Source: Bacillota bacterium (GTDB taxonomy: Bacteria > Bacillota > Clostridia > Oscillospirales > Ruminococcaceae). Taken from it: a DNA stretch of 17,281 nucleotides. Of this stretch, positions 1-7,414 are shown piece by piece. Location of the stretch: NCBI GenBank assembly GCA_023433405.1, contig JAEZCT010000068.1, forward strand, positions 1-17,281, in the 5' to 3' direction. Both the position numbers and the translations under genes were made by a program. Each line of letters begins with the position of its first letter. Position 1 is the first letter of the stretch. The notes beneath the pieces were generated by a model. It did not search any database, was not told where the DNA came from, and saw only the letters and a program-made list of their open reading frames with translations.

Positions 1-35
1 CGTTTGCCCTTGCTTTGAGCTGGGTGCAGGGTGTC

Positions 36-146
36 CCTGCTTCGCTTTTGCTTACTTTTCTCGAACAAGAAAAGTAAGCCGCCTGTCGGCGCGGGAGCCG
101 ACGTTCCAACAATTTGATGATGATTCCTTAAATGCCGACCTAACAC
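36..146 (-). repeat. Dispersed repeat R1, copy 1 (inverted relative to copy 2)
   Basis: The reverse complement of this stretch matches 1731-1850 almost base for base over about 110 bp. It contains two internal hairpins: a 10 bp stem CTTACTTTTC/GAAAAGTAAG around a short loop (about 50-78), and GTCGGC/GCCGAC (about 84-101). There is no plausible coding frame. The two copies are head-to-head around the flavodiiron gene. This is probably a dispersed, REP- or MITE-like intergenic repeat. I cannot tell from one window whether it is mobile. Confidence 0.8.
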
Positions 147-159
147 AAGGCTATAAAAT

Positions 160-215
160 AAGAAAAGCCAAGACAAACTATGCGCGATGCGTCACGTTTT
201 GCTTTGGCTTATTTC
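160..215 (-). terminator. Intrinsic terminator downstream of the flavodiiron gene
   Basis: On the minus strand a long imperfect stem pairs AAGCCAAAGCAAAAC (from 210 down) with GTTTGTCTTGGCTT (down to 165), with a GC-rich loop, followed by a TTTTCTTATTTTA tail. It lies about 85 bases past the stop of the flavodiiron gene. The stem is nearly symmetric, with A-rich sequence on the other side, so it may also work in the plus direction. Confidence 0.6.
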
Positions 216-297
216 TCTATTGCTATCCCTTTTTCATCAACCAGGTAATACAAGATTAAATGATCCCGGTTGGGATGGATCAGGCATCATGCGGTAA

Positions 298-1506
298 TCA
301 GCCCTCAAGCACCGAGGCCGCCAGCGCGTCGGCAATGGCGTCAAGCTCCGCCTCCCGCTCCGGCTTAAGGGAGGAGCGGATATCCATCGGCTCGCAGACC
401 AGCTCGAAATCCTTCATCCCGCCTACAATGGTCTGCATCTCCTTAGCCGCGGCACTGGCCCAGGAATGGTTGCCCATTATTACCGCCTTGCGTCCCTTGA
501 GACAAAGCGCCGCCATATCCCGCAGCAGGGCTTCCATAACAAAGTACAGGTTGAGGTTGTAGGTGGGGGAGGCCATTACCATATGGCTGTACTTCCACAC
601 ATCCGATATGATATAGGAGGCATGGGTCTTCGACACATCGTACATGCGCATATCGGTCACGCCGCGCTGGGCAAGCTTATTGGCAAGTACCATAATTGCA
701 TTCTCGGTATTGCCGTACATGGAGGCATAAAACAGCACTACGCCTTTTTTTTCGGGCTCATAACGGCTCCATTTATTATATTTATCGAGGATATAGGCAA
801 TATCCTTGCGCCAGATTGGTCCATGCAGCGGGCAGATGGTCGCAATCTCCACCCCCGCAAGCTTTTTAAACAGCGCCTGCACCTGCATACCATATTTGCC
901 TACAATATTGCAGTAGTAGCGGCGGGATTCATCAAGGTACAGGTTCTCAAAATCCACCTGATCCGCAAAGATGTTGCCCGAGAACGCGCCGAAGGAACCA
1001 AACGCATCGGCGGAAAAGAGTGTGGCGGTGGCGGTCTCATAGGTGACCATAACCTCCGGCCAATGCACCATGGGGGCAAAGTAAAAGCGCAGGGTATGCT
1101 TACCCGCACAAAGCTCATCGCCCTCTTTGACCAGATACTGATTCTTTTGAATATCCATGGAATAAAACTGCTCAAACAGCGCAAAGGTCTTTGTATTGCC
1201 AATTACCTTTACATCGGGGTACCGGCGCACAATCTCCTCGATATTAGCACAGTGATCGGGCTCCATGTGATTGATGACCAGATAATCCAAGGCCCGACCG
1301 CCCAATACATGGGTGACGTTCTCAACATACAGCGCGCTGATTGCGGAATCCACCGTATCCAGCAGCACCGTTTTTTCATCCATAATTAAAAACGAATTGT
1401 ATGCCACCCCGTTTGTGAGAGGGAACATATTCTCAAAACGCTCGATTCTTCTGTCGCTTCCGCCCACCCAGAAGATGCCGGGCGTAATTTCTTGCACGCT
1501 ATACAA
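298..1506 (-). CDS. fprA: FprA-family A-type flavoprotein (flavodiiron protein)
   Basis: A 402-residue cytoplasmic flavodiiron protein that reduces O2 to water and/or NO to N2O in anaerobes, usually fed electrons by rubredoxin. The N-terminal metallo-beta-lactamase-like domain (about 1-250) carries the full diiron ligand set: H80-x-E82-x-D84-H85 (NHMEPDH), H148 (MVHWPE), D167 (FSADAFG) and H228 (PLHGP). The C-terminal flavodoxin domain (about 256-400) has the FMN phosphate loop YASMYGNTENA. There is no fused rubredoxin domain. The start is chosen as TTG at 1506: it has GGAGG 9 bases upstream, and the encoded protein begins YSVQEITPGIFWVGG, as the family does. The upstream ATG at 1605 lies inside the promoter (-10 at 1590-1595), so it cannot be transcribed from that promoter. 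The gene is monocistronic, with its own promoter and terminator, and is flanked by inverted R1 repeats. Family assignment is near certain; O2 versus NO preference cannot be told. Confidence 0.96.
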   Translation of the reverse strand: MYSVQEITPGIFWVGGSDRRIERFENMFPLTNGVAYNSFLIMDEKTVLLDTVDSAISALYVENVTHVLGGRALDYLVINHMEPDHCANIEEIVRRYPDVKVIGNTKTFALFEQFYSMDIQKNQYLVKEGDELCAGKHTLRFYFAPMVHWPEVMVTYETATATLFSADAFGSFGAFSGNIFADQVDFENLYLDESRRYYCNIVGKYGMQVQALFKKLAGVEIATICPLHGPIWRKDIAYILDKYNKWSRYEPEKKGVVLFYASMYGNTENAIMVLANKLAQRGVTDMRMYDVSKTHASYIISDVWKYSHMVMASPTYNLNLYFVMEALLRDMAALCLKGRKAVIMGNHSWASAAAKEMQTIVGGMKDFELVCEPMDIRSSLKPEREAELDAIADALAASVLEG

Positions 1507-1589
1507 CGATGACCGCCTCCATGTTTTAACTTTGCAATTGCCGCGGCTCCCGCTTAAAATACGAGCCGCATGATATCCGATTAAGTCTG

Positions 1590-1618
1590 ATTGTAGCACA
1601 TTCACCTATGCCGGACAA
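1590..1618 (-). promoter_or_regulatory. Sigma-A-type promoter of the flavodiiron gene
   Basis: On the minus strand: -35 TTGTCC (1618-1613), a 17-base spacer, and -10 TACAAT (1595-1590) preceded by TGC, giving an extended -10. Transcription would start near 1583, leaving a 5' leader of about 75 bases before the TTG start with its GGAGG. Confidence 0.7.
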
Positions 1619-1730
1619 GCATAAACTCATAAAAACCCCGCCGAACCCAATCATTTCTTAAAACGTTTTCGCCTGTTTATTCTGCTATGGGATAATAGAG
1701 TACCCCCGTAACCCTGGCTTCATAAACCTC

Positions 1731-1850
1731 GTGAATTAGTCGGCTTTAAGGTAATCATCATCAAGTTGTTGGGACGTCGGCTCCCGCGCCGACAGGCGGC
1801 TTACTTTTCTAGTTCGAGAAAAGTAAGCAATTTAGTAAAAGCGAAGCAGG
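1731..1850 (+). repeat. Dispersed repeat R1, copy 2
   Basis: Inverted copy of 36-146, near-identical, with a 6-base insertion (tttagt) relative to copy 1 just after GAAAAGTAAGCAA. It carries the same two hairpins, GTCGGC/GCCGAC and CTTACTTTTC/GAAAAGTAAG. It lies in the gene-free stretch 1507-2043. That stretch also holds the flavodiiron promoter at its left end and, at 1851-2040, no signal I can name beyond a possible promoter for the next gene. Confidence 0.8.
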
Positions 1851-2043
1851 CGGCTATCATGCAATAAATTTCTGGTAATTTCAGCCGATAACTAAAGTAT
1901 GCAGGGATGCACGTTTTTCGGGGTATTTTATAAAAACCACCCTGCCGCAAGGGGAGAGGGCTTTTATTGATAACAATCTATATACAGACGCGTGCGCAGC
2001 ATGTGTTGTTAACTTGTAAAATGTAGACTGGGGGGAAGAAGCA

Positions 2044-2364
2044 ATGCGGGTGTTAGCCGGAGCCCTGCGCGGTGGCGCGCAGAGCGGCGCGGATGGTTAC
2101 CGTAGGGTATTGCGTCAGCTGGAAAATGAGGTGGAAAGGCTGCACGAGGAGCTGCTTACAGCTACTAGGGATGCGGGAGACGGGGAGCTTGCAACCCGTA
2201 GGACAGAGCTTTTGCGCATTAAAATAAGACAGCTGGAGGAGCAAATTCAAAAGCTGCGCAATCAGCAGCGCAAAAACAATACCCACTCCTTTCAGGGACA
2301 CGCCTCCCTGCGTGAGGCAAGCGGCGTGCTGGTCACCCACCAGCTGCTTGACTCCCGGGCATAA
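2044..2364 (+). CDS. Small FlxA-like coiled-coil protein
   Basis: A 106-residue charged protein with no signal peptide or membrane segment. Residues about 20-80 form a heptad-rich coiled coil (RQLENEVERLHEELL, then RIKIRQLEEQIQKLRNQQ), resembling the FlxA-like family of short clostridial coiled-coil proteins of unknown function. The ATG has a purine-rich GGGGGGAAGAAG directly upstream. It stands alone on the plus strand and is followed by a GC-rich hairpin at 2403-2440. An ORF of similar length on the opposite strand (2053-2376) has a Cys/Gln/Leu-rich composition unlike a real protein and is taken as a shadow. The coding call is fairly secure; the FlxA-like label is based on pattern only. Confidence 0.7.
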   Translation: MRVLAGALRGGAQSGADGYRRVLRQLENEVERLHEELLTATRDAGDGELATRRTELLRIKIRQLEEQIQKLRNQQRKNNTHSFQGHASLREASGVLVTHQLLDSRA

Positions 2365-2402
2365 ACCGAAACCCAAAGGCAGAGAGAATGAGACATAGAA
2401 AG

Positions 2403-2440
2403 ACAGAGAAAGGGGGGGAACCGGCGGTTCCCCCTCTCTT
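2403..2440 (+). terminator. Probable terminator after the FlxA-like gene
   Basis: A 9 bp GC-rich stem GGGGGAACC/GGTTCCCCC (2414-2422 / 2426-2434) with a 3-base loop, extended by AGAG/CTCT, is followed by the pyrimidine-rich tail TCTCTTATATT. The tail has few consecutive T residues, so efficiency is uncertain. MITE copy 1 begins 12 bases beyond. Confidence 0.5.
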
Positions 2441-2451
2441 ATATTAGTATA

Positions 2452-2553
2452 ATACTATTCTCCGATAAAAGTGTTGATAAAATCTGCGTCAAAATCCATA
2501 AATTAAAGCTTTTGACGCAGATTTTTATACACTTTTTAATCGGATAATAGTAT
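2452..2553 (+). repeat. Palindromic MITE-like element, copy 1 (102 bp)
   Basis: An intergenic palindrome with ends ATACTATT / AATAGTAT. Left arm and right arm are reverse complements over about 43 bases with few mismatches, around a ~15-base loop containing CCATAAATTAAAG. The inner stem TCTGCGTCAAAA / TTTTGACGCAGA is perfect over 12 bp. It sits in the convergent gap between the FlxA-like gene and the lipoprotein gene. Five other copies occur in this window. Confidence 0.9.
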
Positions 2554-2586
2554 AAAACGTAATCAGTCAGGATGAAAACCCAATAT

Positions 2587-4368
2587 TCATTGCAGCCGGT
2601 ATACGCAAAAGCCCTGCTCGTTTTTATAGTTGTAGGAGAACAAAAGCTCGCCGGTATCGCAAACCGCTAGTAGCCTTGCCGGCGCCCCCTCTACCGAAAC
2701 AGGGAGCTGGGTGACGGTTTTATTCTCAAAATCCACGCGGAGAAGCTGCGGGCCAAAATACCAGACATACGGGTTATTCGGGTCGGGGATGCACTGCCCT
2801 TCGTAGTCATTGTACCTTAGCGTCAGCCAGTCGGCCCTATAAAGCGTACCTGTGTCATATCGGTAGTAATAGTTACTATCCCTCTCCTCCCCTAAATCGC
2901 TTCGCTGCCCGAAAAAGACTGCGATTTTATTGTTGTGCTCCAGGTACCCGCCCGCAAAGATCCCTGTTGTTACCATGCGCAGCTCCTTAAGGGTATTGCC
3001 CGCAGCATCAAGGATACGGTAAAAGGAGCTGATTGTCTCATAGCCTTGCGCCCCGCACAACAGCTCCTCCTGCCCGATAAAACGGATGGGGTACAAAGAA
3101 TAAGAATCCAGCGGGCTATCCGTAGCCAGGGTAGGGTGTGCCTGCAAAAGCGTTGGGGTGGCGTCCTCCGTCATAGGGCAAAGGTATATTCCGGTTTTAT
3201 TATCATACGCCGCATAGGTGAGGTCGCCGTTTAGCACGATACTTGAGTACTCGGTTAAATCCGTTAACAGCTTTGCGGGCCATGGCTTTCGTTCTACAAC
3301 CTGAAAGGCGCCGTCCAGCCGGTAAACGGCGGCATTGGTGCGTACAATAAGCCCATTAACCGCCTCGCGCACCCCTGTAATGGGTTCTTTAAAGTCCCAT
3401 ACCACCTTACCAAGCGCCTGAGCGGCGGTTTCAAAATTATAGATATCCGTCGTTAACACGGTTTTCGTTGCATGAAACCGGTACACCTGATGATTGCGGG
3501 CATAAAGCCCGCCGCCAAAGGGCATGGTGAAATTTGTGGGCGAAATCCCCTCCGCCGTGGCACCCCACAGGGTATCAAACCGCGTGACCTCTCCCGCAAC
3601 GCGCACCTGATTGGTCTCGTTCCAGCGCCAGCTGCTGGATTCTACAATAAACCCAACCTCATCATCCCAGTACAGCACAAAGGTCTCAATGCGAAACAGC
3701 TCTTGCAGGGTTGCATCCTCATACCGTTCCACCTCTATTCTAAACGTTATCCGCTCATCCTGGGTATACTGTGCTATCTCGGTAAACTTCCAATCATCAA
3801 CAAAAAAGCCCAGCTCCGCAATGTTGAGGGTATTGCTTTCTATATCATAGGCATACGGCAATTCCAGGGTGATTGTGCCATTCTCCCAATCCACCGCCTC
3901 GTTGTATACGTCGCGCTCGTCAAAGGTTTTCTCGGTCAGCAGGCTTGCGTTCTCGGGGCCGAAGAACTTCTCCACATAATAGGTGTAATCCTCCAGCGGC
4001 ATGACGACCGATTTGCCGACAATATACCGTTTGAGCACGCCATCCTGCGCAAGGCGGCTGGGGATATACAGGTATGGGCCGTTGTGGGTAAAAGCAATCT
4101 CGCCGCGTTTAAAGTTTGGCTGCATACCGTGTATTGTCAGCGGCAGCTCGCGTGTGCGCCAGTAGCTCTCATCCAGCAACTCCCCCTCTATGGAGGGCAT
4201 TGCGGGGTAATAGGCGGGACCTGTGGGCGTGCTTACCGGCTCAAGCTCTGCAAATGACGGCGCGGGCGGGACTGAGATCCCCTCCACCCGGGACAGCCCG
4301 GCGGGGGAACACGCGGCGAGGGAGAACAGCAGCAGGGCGGCAAGCAGGGCGGTTATTCTCTTTTTCAT
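2587..4368 (-). CDS. Large secreted lipoprotein of unknown function
   Basis: A 593-residue protein with a type II signal peptide: KKR, a Leu/Ala-rich hydrophobic stretch, and lipobox LAAC with the lipidated Cys at residue 20. It should therefore be anchored on the outer face of the cytoplasmic membrane. After a Pro-rich linker (about 30-55) the mature part is acidic and rich in aromatic residues (Trp, Tyr, Phe). From about residue 290 it contains repeated short strand-turn-strand stretches (for example VYRLDGAFQVVER, FYRILDAAGNTLKE, YRYDTGTLYRADW) suggestive of a beta-propeller-like sensor or ligand-binding domain. No catalytic motif is recognised. AAGGAG lies 8 bases before the ATG. It is monocistronic with a ~160-base leader. 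Its mode of export is clear; its role is not. Confidence 0.88.
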   Translation of the reverse strand: MKKRITALLAALLLFSLAACSPAGLSRVEGISVPPAPSFAELEPVSTPTGPAYYPAMPSIEGELLDESYWRTRELPLTIHGMQPNFKRGEIAFTHNGPYLYIPSRLAQDGVLKRYIVGKSVVMPLEDYTYYVEKFFGPENASLLTEKTFDERDVYNEAVDWENGTITLELPYAYDIESNTLNIAELGFFVDDWKFTEIAQYTQDERITFRIEVERYEDATLQELFRIETFVLYWDDEVGFIVESSSWRWNETNQVRVAGEVTRFDTLWGATAEGISPTNFTMPFGGGLYARNHQVYRFHATKTVLTTDIYNFETAAQALGKVVWDFKEPITGVREAVNGLIVRTNAAVYRLDGAFQVVERKPWPAKLLTDLTEYSSIVLNGDLTYAAYDNKTGIYLCPMTEDATPTLLQAHPTLATDSPLDSYSLYPIRFIGQEELLCGAQGYETISSFYRILDAAGNTLKELRMVTTGIFAGGYLEHNNKIAVFFGQRSDLGEERDSNYYYRYDTGTLYRADWLTLRYNDYEGQCIPDPNNPYVWYFGPQLLRVDFENKTVTQLPVSVEGAPARLLAVCDTGELLFSYNYKNEQGFCVYRLQ

Positions 4369-4560
4369 GGCGTATGCTCCTTACTGTCTTTGGGGGATGG
4401 GGTTTTTCATGGGGTGTAATTACTGCCTACCTATTGATATAGGACTGATACCTGTCAGTGACCAGCTTAATAATCTTTTGCCGGTGAAAAACCGTTTTAA
4501 TTTCTTGGTGTGACATTACTTTATTGATTCCATTATAACACAATAAATATCAATATTGGA
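4369..4560 (-). promoter_or_regulatory. Promoter and leader region of the lipoprotein gene
   Basis: On the minus strand an extended -10 TGTTATAAT (TATAAT at 4537-4532) has no good -35. This gives a leader of about 160 bases. Within the leader are two small hairpins, ACTGA-6-TCAGT and CCTAT-4-ATAGG (about 4430-4460). No riboswitch class is recognised. Confidence 0.45.
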
Positions 4561-4576
4561 GAGAAAATTTCCAGCT

Positions 4577-4647
4577 ATCCGCGTGAAAACCCATAAATTA
4601 AAGCTTTTCACTTGATTTTTATACTCTTTTAAATCGGATATTAGTAT
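4577..4647 (+). repeat. Palindromic MITE-like element, copy 2 (left arm degraded)
   Basis: The loop and right arm match the other copies (CGCGTGAAAACCCATAAATT, then TTTTCACTTGATTTTTATAC, ending ATTAGTAT). The outer left arm is replaced by unrelated or heavily diverged sequence (about 4550-4576). The right end lies 3 bases from the stem of the serA terminator, that is, inside its minus-strand T-tract. Confidence 0.8.
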
Positions 4648-4700
4648 AAAAAACCACCGCGCCGCAGGCTCCCCTGCGGCGCGGTGGTTTTTTTGTGTTT
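4645..4700 (-). terminator. Strong intrinsic terminator of the serC-serA operon
   Basis: A perfect 18 bp stem AAACCACCGCGCCGCAGG (4651-4668) / CCTGCGGCGCGGTGGTTT (4673-4690) has a 4-base loop. On the minus strand it is followed by TTT then ATAC. The plus strand also has a T-run, so it can work in both directions. It lies right after the serA stop codon. Confidence 0.93.
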
Positions 4701-4707
4701 TTTGCCG

Positions 4708-5874
4708 TTACTTATAAAGCGTAACCCGAATAATCCCCTCAATCGCCGCCAGCTTCTTGGCGCTCTCGTCGTTAAAGTCGCCCGTAATGTCCAAAAGGGT
4801 ATAGGCGTTTTCCTTCTTCGACTTGTTAATGAGGTTATCAATATTTATGCCAAGCGTCGCCATCGCCGCGGTGATGGAGGTGAGCATGTTGGGGATGTTT
4901 TTGTGTATTACCCCCACCCGCAGGGCGGAGGAACGGGGCATCTCCACACTAGGAAAGTTGACGGAGTTGCGGATGTTGCCGTTCTCGAGATAATCCACCA
5001 GCTCATCCGCCGCCATGCGCGCGCAGTTATCCTCCGATTCGGGGGTGGACGCGCCCAGATGGGGGATAGCCAGTATTCCGGGGTGCCCCAGCGCCTTGGC
5101 ACAGGGGAAATCGGTTACATACACCCGCACCTGCTTTTCACCAAGCGCCGCCAGCATATCCTCATCGGCCACCAGCTCGCCGCGCGAAAAGTTTAAAATA
5201 CGCACGCCGTGCTTCATGCGGGCAATGGACGCGCTGTTAACAAGCCCCTTGGTCTCGGGGGTAAGGGGAACATGCAGGGTGATATAATCGCAGTTTTCAT
5301 ATATCTCAGCCAGCGATTTTGCGTGAATGACGGTGCGAGAAAGCCCCCATGCCGCATCCACCGAAAGATACGGGTCGTAGCCATATACCCTCATGCCCAG
5401 CTGCTCGGCGGCATTGGCAACCAAAATGCCGATAGCGCCAAGCCCGATTACGCCAAGGGACTTGCCCGAAATCTCCGGCCCGACAAACGAGCCCTTGCCC
5501 TTTTCCACCTGCTTTGCAATGTCGCCGTCCTCTTGCTTTAGTGCTTGCACCCACTGCATACCCGGGAAGATTTTGCGGGAGGATAACAGCAATGCGCAAA
5601 GCACCAGCTCCTTTACCGCGTTTGCGTTTGCGCCGGGGGTATTAAATACCACAATACCCTTTTCGGTGCAGGTCTCTACGGGTATATTATTGGTACCCGC
5701 ACCTGCCCGTGCTATTGCCTTTAGCCCGGCGGGCAGCTCCAGCTCATGCATTGAGGCGGAGCGAACCAATATCCCGTCGGGGCTTTCCATGGTATCCGAG
5801 CAGCGGTATTTTGTGCCGTCAAACCGGTCAAGCCCTACGGGCGAAATTTTATTAAGTGTATAAATATTATGCAT
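4708..5874 (-). CDS. serA: D-3-phosphoglycerate dehydrogenase (SerA)
   Basis: A 388-residue cytoplasmic enzyme that oxidises 3-phosphoglycerate to 3-phosphohydroxypyruvate with NAD, the first step of serine synthesis. Visible are the N-terminal substrate-domain motif RAGAGTNNIP (about 56-65), the NAD fold GLGAIG (144-149), catalytic Arg231 (NFSRGEL) and His272 (IPHLGAST), and a C-terminal ACT domain (about 318-388, VIHKNIPNMLTSIT) for serine feedback. Length fits the short clostridial form. The usual Glu between Arg and His is not at its standard place (the segment reads TDFPCAKALGHPG); related short SerA enzymes have a similar DFP segment, so I do not regard it as inactive. The start is ATG 5874, preceded by GAGGAAGGG. 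A 26-residue upstream extension in frame, reading back into the end of serC, is non-homologous. It is downstream of serC by 58 bases in one operon. Confidence 0.96.
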   Translation of the reverse strand: MHNIYTLNKISPVGLDRFDGTKYRCSDTMESPDGILVRSASMHELELPAGLKAIARAGAGTNNIPVETCTEKGIVVFNTPGANANAVKELVLCALLLSSRKIFPGMQWVQALKQEDGDIAKQVEKGKGSFVGPEISGKSLGVIGLGAIGILVANAAEQLGMRVYGYDPYLSVDAAWGLSRTVIHAKSLAEIYENCDYITLHVPLTPETKGLVNSASIARMKHGVRILNFSRGELVADEDMLAALGEKQVRVYVTDFPCAKALGHPGILAIPHLGASTPESEDNCARMAADELVDYLENGNIRNSVNFPSVEMPRSSALRVGVIHKNIPNMLTSITAAMATLGINIDNLINKSKKENAYTLLDITGDFNDESAKKLAAIEGIIRVTLYK

Positions 5875-5932
5875 CGTGCCGACCCTTCCTCTCGCTTCGA
5901 TAATCCGAAAAATCAGCTTTTGCGGCTTTTGC

Positions 5933-7015
5933 TCAGCTGTTTTCCGCCTCAAACCTCTTCATAAACTCCACCAGTGCCGTTAGCCCCTCGGTGGGCATGG
6001 CGTTGTAGATAGAGGCGCGCATACCGCCTACCGCCCTGTGACCCTTCAGGTTAACAAAGCCCGCGGCTTCGGCCGCCTTGCAAAACTTTTTATCCAGCTC
6101 CTCATTGCCGGTAACAAAGGTCGCGTTCATCAGCGAGCGATGCTCCTTGACGGCGGTGCCTTTAAAGAGTGCCGAGGAATCGAGATAGCTGTACAAAACG
6201 CCCGCCTTATGCTCGTTAACGGCCTTCATCCTTTCAAGACCGCCTATTTCGTTCTTTATCCACTCAAGCACAAGCCCGCAGATATAAATGGAATAGCAGG
6301 GCGGGGTATTATACATCGAGTCGTTTTCCGCATGGGTTTTATAATTAAGCATCGCGGGGGTATACTCCCGCGCGTGACCGATTAAATCGTCGCGGATGAT
6401 AACCACCGTAAGCCCGGCAGGTCCCATATTCTTTTGCGCACCCGCATAAATCAGGGCGTATTTCGAGACATCTATCGGCTCGGAGAGGATAGCGGAGGAT
6501 AAATCGGCAACCAGCGGCACACTGCCGGTATCGGGCAGGGAGGTAAAGCGCGTGCCGTAGATGGTGTTGTTTTGGCAGATATGAAAATAATCCGCATCCT
6601 TTGTAAAGGTATCGGGGTCAAGCGCCGGAATGCAGCTAAAGTTTTTGTCCTTGCTAGAGGCAACCACCTTACACGCGCCATAGCGCGCTGCCTCATCATA
6701 TGCCTTTTTTGAAAACTGACCGGATATCACATAATCCGCTTTACCCGAGCCGTTTAACAGGTTAAGCGGCACCATACCAAACTGGCTGGATGCACCCCCC
6801 TGTAAAAACAACACCTTATAGTTTTCGGGAATTGCTAGCACCTCGCGCAAAAGACGCTCACAGCCAAAGATAATCTCTTCGTACACCTTAGATCGGTGAG
6901 ACATCTCCATGACGGACTGGCCGCTGCCTTTGTAGTCGAGCATCTCCGACGCCGCGCGTGTAAGCACGGACTCGGGCAGCACCGAAGGACCTGCCGAGAA
7001 ATTATACACTCTCAT
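5933..7015 (-). CDS. serC: Phosphoserine aminotransferase (SerC)
   Basis: A 360-residue PLP enzyme that converts 3-phosphohydroxypyruvate and glutamate to O-phosphoserine, the second step of serine synthesis. It also matches the reaction needed in pyridoxal phosphate synthesis. It opens with the family signature YNFSAGPSVLP, has the substrate-binding SHRSK (40-44) and GGASSQFG (73-80), and the PLP-binding Lys195 in YAGAQKNMGPAG. The C-terminal GHRAVGGMRASIYNAM is also diagnostic. Start: ATG at 7015 has GGGGG 9 bases upstream. The ATG two codons earlier (7021) is only 3 bases from it, so it is less likely. It is first gene of serC-serA; no serB phosphatase is in the window. Confidence 0.96.
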   Translation of the reverse strand: MRVYNFSAGPSVLPESVLTRAASEMLDYKGSGQSVMEMSHRSKVYEEIIFGCERLLREVLAIPENYKVLFLQGGASSQFGMVPLNLLNGSGKADYVISGQFSKKAYDEAARYGACKVVASSKDKNFSCIPALDPDTFTKDADYFHICQNNTIYGTRFTSLPDTGSVPLVADLSSAILSEPIDVSKYALIYAGAQKNMGPAGLTVVIIRDDLIGHAREYTPAMLNYKTHAENDSMYNTPPCYSIYICGLVLEWIKNEIGGLERMKAVNEHKAGVLYSYLDSSALFKGTAVKEHRSLMNATFVTGNEELDKKFCKAAEAAGFVNLKGHRAVGGMRASIYNAMPTEGLTALVEFMKRFEAENS

Positions 7016-7260
7016 TTTCATTTGCCCCCTAATTCGGTATCATGATTCTTGCGCGTCGCGCTAAAAACCCCCTGTGGGGCCTTGGGCGCTGCCGGACCCA
7101 GCCAAACCAAAAATTCCGCACAAAAGGGAGGGATAACCCCCAGGCGAAACCCTCCCAAAAAGGTCGGATTCCCCCTTGAATACGGCCGTCTGATAATTGA
7201 CCGAAAAATGTCAATCGCAATTGTAATTATTTTAGCACAATAAAGTGCAGCGCGCTACAA
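7016..7260 (-). promoter_or_regulatory. serC leader: extended -10 promoter and structured 5' UTR
   Basis: On the minus strand an extended -10 TGCTAAAAT (TAAAAT at 7234-7229) with a poor -35 would leave a leader of about 205 bases. The leader contains a hairpin GGGAGGG/CCCTCCC (about 7123-7158). It also contains a short CCCC-ACA-GGGGGTTTTT unit (about 7064-7083) enclosed by GCGC/GCGC, which resembles an attenuator. I looked for the T-box signature (GGGTGGnACCGCG-like) expected of serine regulation and did not find one. The rest of the gene-free stretch, 7261-7414, shows only weak hairpins after the NERD gene (AAGCGG/CCGCTT near 7388-7407). Confidence 0.4.
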
Positions 7261-7414
7261 TAATTTTTGCAAAAACCGCCGTGATTCTGCGTAAATAGAC
7301 TAATAGGCAGAAAAATCCCCTCCGTTTTTGCAAGAACGGCAAATCACCCATGCAAAAGCACCTGCTGCGCAAAGCCTTGGAGTAAGCGGATTGCCCACCC
7401 GCTTTTTCGAGCTA

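Noticed and set aside
466..1389. 307-residue open frame on the plus strand opposite the flavodiiron gene
   Set aside because: It is a shadow of fprA. Its composition is His/Ile/Gly-rich and unlike a real protein, while the minus strand has the complete metal and FMN motifs.
3472..4257. 261-residue open frame on the plus strand opposite the lipoprotein gene
   Set aside because: There is no binding site and its composition is odd. The minus strand has a signal peptide, a lipobox and a good AAGGAG.
4708..5874. SerA as inactive because the usual catalytic Glu is not at its standard position
   Set aside because: Short SerA enzymes of related Firmicutes have the same DFP-type segment. The Arg, His, NAD-binding and ACT parts are intact, and serC is adjacent.
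5875..5952. Extended SerA N-terminus from the ATG at 5952
   Set aside because: The extra 26 residues overlap the end of serC and do not resemble SerA. ATG 5874 has a purine-rich binding site.
7016..7260. T-box riboswitch in the serC leader
   Set aside because: I searched for the conserved T-box bulge sequence and antiterminator; no match was found on the minus strand.
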